In this document: positions 57,231 to 64,000 of the stretch, one piece after another
Layout of the letters: each line of letters begins with the position of its first letter
How positions within the stretch are numbered: the first letter of the stretch is position 1
Assembly: GCA_021234155.1 (NCBI GenBank)
Contig: JAJEKV010000108.1
Coordinates: 1,631,669-1,695,668 of the forward strand
Direction of reading: 5' to 3'
Length of the DNA stretch: 64,000 nucleotides
DNA from: Isoetes taiwanensis
Taxonomy: Eukaryota > Streptophyta > Lycopodiopsida > Isoetales > Isoetaceae
Made by a program: the position numbers and the translations under genes
The notes under the pieces: model-generated
What the model saw: only the letters and a program-made list of their open reading frames with translations
The model's database searches: none
Told to the model about the DNA's origin: nothing

Positions 57231-58268
57231 GCTAGATGCTGGGCTTCTTGGCCGATACAATTTTGGTGGGCCACATATCTCCACTACTAAGCGGGAGATG
57301 TAGAATTCGGCATCAATATAGGGTTGAGGTATCATGAGGATAATTTTGAGATCACGGCTAGAACTATACAAGAGAAAGAGATGGACAAAAATTAGGTCTT
57401 CATCCACCATCGCGGTGCCCATGTTTGTTTCGAGGCAGGCCCCGTTATTAAAGAAACTGATAGGATGAATTGTGCTCGGGATGAAGTAATGTTCGCAGGG
57501 GTTTCTAGCGATTGGTACAACCCACATTTGTGATGAGTTTTTGGTAAAGAGTTGAGGTAGAAGGGCTGAAGGGTTTCAAATGTGGCAGGGCTTATGATGA
57601 ATGTGCCATTAGCGCTTTAATAACAAGTGTGGCAATAGTGAACCACTCTACATCCTAAGCTACCCTAGGCTAGTCTTGGCAATTCAACTAAACTTGCAAC
57701 AAGTTTGATGCAAATCTTTGTTGAACCAGTCAGCGGCCCGAATAGAAGATCTATGGCGGAAGCATCTTGAGGCGTTCTTGGCCCTCTATTAATTGTATGC
57801 TAGTGGCGGTGATGCTTTGGAAAATGCGTAGCGAGGATTATTGTAAGGTCGAGGGCTCTTCATTTGACATTCCATGGAAATGGAGTTGGGTTTTAAAGAG
57901 AACTAGCGATGGAAGTGATATGTGATGTTCGGTCTACATGATCGGGACTACATTCACAATGGTAAAAAGTAGTGAATGCTCTTGATAGTGCAACAAGTCG
58001 TACCCAGAAGTGGTTGGTCACGATAAATGACATTTGGGAAGCGTCTTTGAAAATGTAATGAAACATGAAATGCAAAACTTCGTAATGTCAAACTTAGGTG
58101 AATCATCCGAAGTAAGCCGTCGCAACACAAATACTTGAGGATTCCGCAATGCACCCATAGCCCAAAGAAAGAAAACAACTACAAAAAGGAAATATCTTGA
58201 AACGAGAATATATCCCGAAAATTATGCTTTTAGCCGCAAACATTTTCTTGGTTTAAAATAAATACATT

Positions 58269-58555
58269 CACCACCTATCTTTGCGATTCCAGAATGCTTT
58301 GTAGTGGTTTCATGGTATCTCTTACTCACACCGGGGCTTGTTTAAGAATGAGCTAAATCCACTAAAAATTCCAAAAGTCCTTGCTTTCCCTCAAACTTGC
58401 CATTCTATAAGCTTGTTCTATGTCCTGCAAAGTTACGAATATCCTTCCCTCTTCATAGATTAGGATCGCGGTCTCCCGCATAAGGAGTCTAGCCGTTGAG
58501 GGCAAGACATCTTGAGCTAGAAATTCCCTTCTTTAAGCAACGTAAAGCTCTGTTG
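58269..58555 (-). repeat. Right arm of long inverted repeat
   Basis: Reverse complement of the left arm. The change to bacterial-like sequence begins within about 100 bases of its outer end. Confidence 0.75.
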
Positions 58556-58709
58556 TAGGTGGCGATGAGAACTTAAGCTTGTTAAGCATGTGGCTGGTTC
58601 AGTGAATGGTGCAACTTACCCCATCTTTATTTTTCGGGCCTGCTCAAGTCTGCTCGAATATTGAACAGACCATGCGTTGGTGTTGGGCGGTCGCGGGGCA
58701 GCACTTTAA

Positions 58710-58949
58710 ATGCAAGCTTTGCGGATTCCCAGACTGACCTTCGTCAGCAATCTTTCACGTAACGACCGCTTTATGCTGGGTTACGCTCCAGCAATGATAC
58801 GGCAAAATCCTTTACGTTTTATTGACCTTATGCACGCCCCGCTGGCTTTTAACAAGCATTGTTTTATTGATGCGTATCAAACTGGCGCCCGCCTAGGCTT
58901 ACTGACTACGAGCAAGAGCGACGGCCACATCATCGCTTGCGCTTACTGA
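58710..58949 (+). CDS. Hypothetical protein fragment (79 codons)
   Basis: Reads LTFVSNLSRNDRFMLGYAPA then FIDLMHAPLAFNKHCFIDAY and TGARLGLLTTSKSDG, a plausible bacterial-type composition. It is overlapped from 58937 by a 116-codon frame (to 59287) that could be its frameshifted continuation. No family recognised and no convincing ribosome site. Confidence 0.25.
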   Translation: MQALRIPRLTFVSNLSRNDRFMLGYAPAMIRQNPLRFIDLMHAPLAFNKHCFIDAYQTGARLGLLTTSKSDGHIIACAY

Positions 58950-59397
58950 CTGGCGTGCTGACCTGGAACACAGATCGTGCGGTATGCGTCCGCTTTGTTT
59001 TGTTTGCTTCGTATGCGGGAAGGAGCTTTAGCAGAAGTACCCCTCGCGTAGCTGCATCGCCAACCCGGCACCAGCGTCATGGGATACTAAAGGACGCCGT
59101 CTGCCTCCTGTATGAGATTCTGCCCGAGACAACTAAAATCGAATCGACTTTCTCGCTAAACGCAAAAGGGCAAAGTTGCCCGCCAGCGGTATATTCTTAT
59201 GCGGCACCAGGTAGCGGTCCATCAGAAAGTATCACTCTGCTGCTTGTCAAAACCATGTCGCTCTTCACCATAATTCAAATCTGGTAATCGAGAATTTAGA
59301 AGCTGTTGACTGCAGCTCCCGACTAAGCGTTAACCATCGAGAAAAAGGACATCTTCCAGTCATGGCAATAGTGAGAAAAGGATGAACGTACTGCTGC

Positions 59398-59616
59398 ATG
59401 ATGATCGGCCAGAAGCGTGATTTCGAAGACAGTACCCTCGCGCTTTCAGGCAGGCATACGGGTATGTGGCGGGGTGAAATCACGGAGAGCCTGGCCCAGA
59501 TTCAACGCGACGCCGACTGCGAGGACCGGATCGAAGCGGCAAATGATATTGCATGGCGTATTGGTGCCACGGGGCTTCACGAAGCAGCCAAAGTCGGCGT
59601 AGATCGGAATGCGTAG
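59398..59616 (+). CDS. Hypothetical protein (72 codons)
   Basis: ATG-started frame reading MMIGQKRDFEDSTLALSGRH, ITESLAQIQRDADCEDRIEA, then IGATGLHEAAKVGVDRNA and TAG. An amphipathic, Glu/Asp/Arg-rich small protein of the sort common in phages and plasmids. I do not recognise it. This is the most gene-like frame in the bacterial-like segment, but it lacks a clear ribosome site. Confidence 0.35.
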   Translation: MMIGQKRDFEDSTLALSGRHTGMWRGEITESLAQIQRDADCEDRIEAANDIAWRIGATGLHEAAKVGVDRNA

Positions 59617-61451
59617 ATGAAGCCTATCCGGCAACATTCCACGCTGAAACAATACCACTGCCCCATTCGAACGACTGCGTCTGCGTTCATTCCCGAATGC
59701 GAATTTTGAATTTCGACGCCTCCCTGAAGGCTTCAGGCATTATCTGGTTTATTGTCACCACGGCGGTGGTGTTTCAAAGATGGTGGCCCGAGGTACCGAA
59801 GAACAGGCAAAGTAACGGTTGAATCGGTGACTTCGGGCTCAATCCACTTTATCGGAGACTCGGGTTCGAAACTCACTGATACTGACTTTTTAGATATTTT
59901 CCACTGTTCTGCATGGTGCGAACTGAGAACACGGCTCGGCTTTCACCTGCCCAGCACGCGAGGGTCGGCTGCGTGAATGAGGAAGGGCGCGCTTTTTGAT
60001 CGCCAATTTCGGTTTTATTGGGGCACCGGTTGGCTTTGGCACGGGTTTTGAAGCTACGTTTGGCCTTCCCGATATGTTTTGGTGATCGAACGCTGTTATG
60101 GAAGCCCACCTGTCTGAAGACACCTTTGCTGCTGCGTAATAATTTCGCCCGTGTCGGCAACTGGGCTACGGCGCAGCTCGATACGCTGCTGCTTTCGGTC
60201 TGGGAACTTTGTACTGGCGTATTGGGCAGCTTCTGGGCTGGGCGGTTTTCTTTCGTGTTATTTCATGGGAGCTTTGGTTCGACCTTTCATTCCGGCGGTT
60301 ACCGTTGCGGATGAATCACGCGGCAACAAACAGATCTTAATCGTGGGTGATCGGCGGAAGGACGCGGCGCTGGTCGTTGACGTGTTTCTTTTGATTTGGG
60401 CCGCCTTCCGCGACGCTTGTCAGGCTTCTGTCGTATTCAAGGCTTTGCTTACGGTGTTCTTTCTGTCGCCAAAGTAACGGCATGTTCGGTTTGCCCGTAG
60501 TTGATATTAGCCCGTCGCGGGCTTGGAATATGGCTTTCACGAGCAAAATAGGGTTTTACATTTCGGTCCCTTCATGCGCTTTATCCGGTGACCGGTAGTT
60601 CGGCTTCAGACGATGATGCGACGGTTGGTGCTTCATCATCTTCATTTGGGACTATGCCTGGGAATACTGACCCTGCGAAAAATGATTTCTTGTTGATGAA
60701 GCTGGGCTTTGAATGACATGTCGTCTCGGCGTGTTCTTCATTTTTGACCAATAGTCACAATATTGATTTATATTAACGCATCGACGCATTATTGCCCAGC
60801 ACCAGTGAACATTTCGTGTGCTTTGCCGTGTGATGATGAAGATTTTATCTTCATCTATTTGAGACAATCGATTTAAAACAGCTCGATGAAGTTCTAGCTG
60901 GCAAGCTGGTCACAGTCACAAGATTCCTAAAGTAACTTTCAGCATGTGATACTAGATATTGATAACTAAAAACGCGTCAAAGGGGTATGCTCAGCAATGT
61001 TTGGTTTCCTACTTCAATGACAATTGGTACAGGCACGGGCGTACCGAGCTGGATTTCGCCCTTTGCTGAATTTGAGAGACACCCGCTGAGCACTTCGTTT
61101 TGATGAGGTACCGTATAAGGTATTGATAATGCGTTCGTATGTGCGCCAGCGACTTACTGGTACGCGCTATCGTGAATTGAACTGAAATTTGAAGCTTATT
61201 TTGCCGTTTTCGCTTTTGCATTCAAAACAATTGGCTGAAATGAAATGAAGGAAAAGAACGAGGGAAAATATTGGCACACAGGGTGCATAACACGAATAAC
61301 AATAGCCGGCTGAAAGCAGGCGCATGGTGTTTATTTAAATCATGAAACTTTTTTGGGAAAAATTTCGGGCTTCTTTACATCGACCGAATGCTATGACTGG
61401 TGGTTGGTTTCAGAATTATGATTAATTTGAGTCTGGAGCACTGCACACGGA

Positions 61452-61670
61452 TTGGCGATGACGCAGAATGTTTTCAAGAAAATGGTAAATGAATTGAACC
61501 TGTTGAAAAAGTATAATATTTGGTTTAATATTTTATGTTGTACTACTAGAGGACTTTTGAGGATATTGTCATTGAGTTGGTTAGCTAAGCGGCTGCGAAA
61601 GTATGAGGAAGAAAAATACGGTTTAGCTTCAAACCGCGTGTCGACGAGTTTGGCAGAAGTCGTGCGTTAA
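61452..61670 (+). CDS. Hypothetical small protein (72 codons)
   Basis: The frame includes MTQNVFKKMVNELNLLKKYN, then a hydrophobic WFNILCC..GLLRILSLSWLA stretch and a basic KRLRKYEEEKYG tail, ending TAA. It could be a short single-span membrane protein. A GGATTGG lies before the start but is a poor ribosome site. Unrecognised. Confidence 0.25.
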   Translation: MAMTQNVFKKMVNELNLLKKYNIWFNILCCTTRGLLRILSLSWLAKRLRKYEEEKYGLASNRVSTSLAEVVR

Positions 61671-64000
61671 TAAGAAAATAGCGTTGACCCCATTCGCTTA
61701 TTACATCGTATCAGCAAACTTCGGGATCGATTCTGGGTGACTTCAATGCTGATAAGAACTTAATTTGGAAGGCCCGGTTCGGCTTTCGAGTTCCAGCTGA
61801 GATGTTGATTATCAACATCACGACTTTCTGGCGTGAACGGACTGAAAACAGGACGAACGCGGATTTCGTCGGCGTATGGTTTTGTAATGAATACAATATT
61901 GAGAATGCTGGCCTGCGACTCCAGCGTTGGGCCCGCTTGCTATCTAGCGGGATAGCGACGACTTCAACGTTCATCGACCCGATGTTTATGGATCGTTGAA
62001 AATGAGCCCTTCGCGAGGAAATGATCTATATGGCGTCTTTGTTTTCTCCGGTCGCTGGCTCAAAATTTGACTTGTGCACATAAGCAAGCTATAACTTTCA
62101 ATGCTGCGCACCGGAAATTACGACGCCCCTTGATGAAGCAGGATCGTATCGGTACAATTTTATTGATAAATACGAGCTGAATGGGGATCACGTGACCAAG
62201 GAGTTAACGTTACAACGGTTGAAATGGTTTGTTGCCAGCTGTATATTGTTGTCATCGCCCTGCTTGTATTTGAAGATGACATTCAGGCAATGGTGGCTCC
62301 CCACAAAACGTGGGCCCGTTTGAGGTCGCGTAACGTCAACCAATGACAGAGTAACACTGCACTAAAGCGGCGAAAGTTTCGCCTGGCTAACGGTGACCGC
62401 GGCTCACGGTACAAAATTGTCACGTAATGGCGTTAGCATGGCCCAAGACATGAAAGCAATTTACATATCATGGTGCCCTGTACACATGAGCAAGCCAACA
62501 TCGCCAAGCTGCTGCGCTTTATCCAAATGTCAGCGTAATCAGCCACCAGTAAGCGTGCGTAATAAATAGTGCTTACAATGACTTAAAGGTGTAGTGAGCG
62601 AACGACAACGACTTTATCGACACATCACCGGGTATATGCCAAATGACCGGCTGATACGCATCGCAGCGAATGGGAAGCAGAATAGAGCTCAGACGCGGCA
62701 GGTAAATGAAGTTCCTGGAAGCTGAAACGCAATCATTCTTTGCTGAGACCAAACTTACCGAGAAAAAACGATACTGGCTGGCGGTGAATAATGCGAGGGC
62801 ACCGGTAGTGGTTATCTAGAACACCTCGGTATGCCAATCGCGATATTCTGGCGGAATCTTTAAGGTCAAAGCCGGTCGAAGAAGCGATATGAAAGGCGAC
62901 GACGCTTCGTATGGTCGCTCAGACTTTCATTATTATTCTTTGAAATATTCTATCTTTGGTGGGACTGATAATGCAATGAACATTTTCATGTCGCGGCGTG
63001 ATAGTTATTATATTTCATGGTAAAATGGAACATGCAAGATACAAATCAGCTGTTGAAAGTGACATTATTATGTTGAAATACAACAAATATTAGGATTTGC
63101 ATAAACTTACCAAAAGTCTTCCGTTCAAATGATGATCTTGCGATGCTGTGACATTCACGAAATATGCGCAATCGCTGTTGGGCTTATCGCCGTGGCTGCT
63201 GAGCGCTTGTACGCCAATGGAAAAGAAGGCATGGCTTATTCACGCCAACCAGCCAGCAGCAGGCAAAATTTCACCCTAACGAACACCGCTTAAATAGGCA
63301 CCCAATGAGGCACCGCGCGCGATGTGACCGCCGGAACTAACAATGGTAAACCACGACCAAACCATTTACACTACAGGTTCAACGCGATCAGCAAAACGTT
63401 ACGGCTCGAAAACTCATGAATGCAGAAATTATTGACATAACGCCAACACCGACAGCTTCCGGCGCTCTTTCGGTAAAATTCGGTACCCTTGGCAGATGGC
63501 GTCGACGAGCCGAAAATGGTAGGCATTTTGTTGAAGTCTAGTGCATCTGGACCAGGGCGTGGTTCGCTCTACGGCGAAGCATTCACAGAAACACAGGTCT
63601 GGGCTCTTTGAATCAATGAGCCTGCTTGTAAGTGGGCTGTGAACCAATGACTAGCATTATTTATCATGTTATGGTGCCTGTGGTTGATCATGTTTATTGA
63701 GAAGTGGTAGATGACCAACTGGCCAGTTCTACAGCCGGATCGCGTATATAAAATTCACGTAAACAACGGCTAACATACAAGAAGGCCAGTGACGGGAGAA
63801 AATTTCACCTTTGATAAGCACGCTTTAACAGCGCAGCGACGAACCTGGTGAATGCGCTGCGTGGGCGGTGGAGAATAAGAACTCGTTGACACTCGCCATT
63901 TGAAGGAAATTTTATTTGGAAATGTCCCAATACGTACTACCGACTTTAGAATTGTTAATTCTGTGAAACGCTGCGAGGAGTGGTCTTCGTGTTTGCGGTA

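Larger units (their letters stand above)
56905..58555. mobile_element. Fold-back element with arms of about 300 bp
   Basis: The left arm (about 56905-57230) and right arm (about 58269-58555) are reverse complements over most of their length, with indels. Matching words include GAATTTCTAGCT, AAGATGTCTTGCC, AATCTATGAAGAG, AAGGATAT, GGCAAGTTTGAGGG (left GGTAAGTTTGAGGG), TTTTTAGTGGATTT, TTAAACAAGC, CGGTGTGAG and GAGATACC(A/G)TGAAACCACT. The 1.04-kb centre has no transposase frame that I recognise; its longest frame is 108 codons on the minus strand, without motif. Long arms with a non-coding centre suggest a Mutator-like or fold-back transposon. Exact ends and target duplication were not found. 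Confidence 0.7.
58600..64000. other. Bacterial-like segment without intact genes
   Basis: From about 58.6 kb the text changes: CpG is no longer scarce, and words such as CTGGCG, GCGGCA, CGTTAC and CAGCG become frequent. Translations read like bacterial proteins for 60-115 codons, then break. No frame exceeds 116 codons, no ribosome-site-plus-gene arrangement holds, and I match no known phage or bacterial gene. It may be contamination, a chimeric join, a decayed bacterial insertion or very error-rich sequence. Confidence 0.5.

Noticed and set aside
59850-59890. tRNA gene suggested by GGGTTCGAAACTC
   Set aside because: No acceptor, D or anticodon arm can be built around this T-loop-like word.
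58600-64000. Prophage or novel defence system
   Set aside because: No integrase, attachment site, capsid, polymerase, nuclease or helicase motif could be read; all frames are short and broken.

Overview
The window looks like gene-poor, repeat-rich nuclear DNA of a flowering plant for about its first 58.6 kb. It then changes to text with a bacterial flavour for the last 5.4 kb. The plant assignment rests on a plant-type LINE tail, a Tourist-like MITE, CACTA-like subterminal repeats and a broken DnaJ/DUF3444-type gene. I see no rRNA, no convincing tRNA, no CRISPR array, no intact protein-coding gene and no complete LTR-retrotransposon pair. Species cannot be told from this sequence.

Layout. 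0.46-1.70 kb: a 5'-truncated LINE with reverse-transcriptase and zf-RVT remnants, bounded by a perfect 12-bp target-site duplication. 2.2-6.2 kb: a GC-rich CGACGTC-type patch, then a head-to-tail array of about 1.1-kb units. 6.35-8.3 kb: nested inverted repeat, 350-bp pyrimidine tract, a three-copy tRNA-like (B-box bearing) repeat, and a second GC-rich patch. 10.5-14.1 kb: a candidate DNA transposon with a 38-bp terminal inverted repeat (37/38 identical) enclosing decayed transposase-like frames on both strands, interrupted by a CACTA-like block. 17.7-18.0 kb: Tourist-like MITE with TAA duplication. 19.06-19.56 kb: C-terminus of a Lys/Glu-rich protein on the minus strand. 21.5-23.2 kb: family of fold-back repeats in a loose tandem array. 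25.1-28.2 kb: decayed minus-strand frame, a 330-bp duplication and a GC-rich island. 29-37.5 kb: minisatellites and weak coding-like fragments. 38.5 and 51.6 kb: transposon-like subterminal repeat clusters. 54.8-55.7 kb: minus-strand DnaJ/DUF3444-type pseudogene. 56.9-58.56 kb: about 1.65-kb fold-back element with roughly 300-bp arms. 58.6-64.0 kb: bacterial-like text with no intact gene.

Function. Nothing here forms a working pathway. The transposase-like, LINE and DUF3444 frames all carry frameshifts or stops, and the window reads as a succession of transposon insertions and local duplications. The best candidates for something not yet described are the 38-bp-TIR element with convergent transposase halves, its related solo ends, the 1.1-kb tandem unit, the 22-23 kb fold-back array and the long fold-back at 57-58.5 kb. 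The abrupt change at 58.6 kb may be an assembly join or contamination and should be settled before that end is interpreted.
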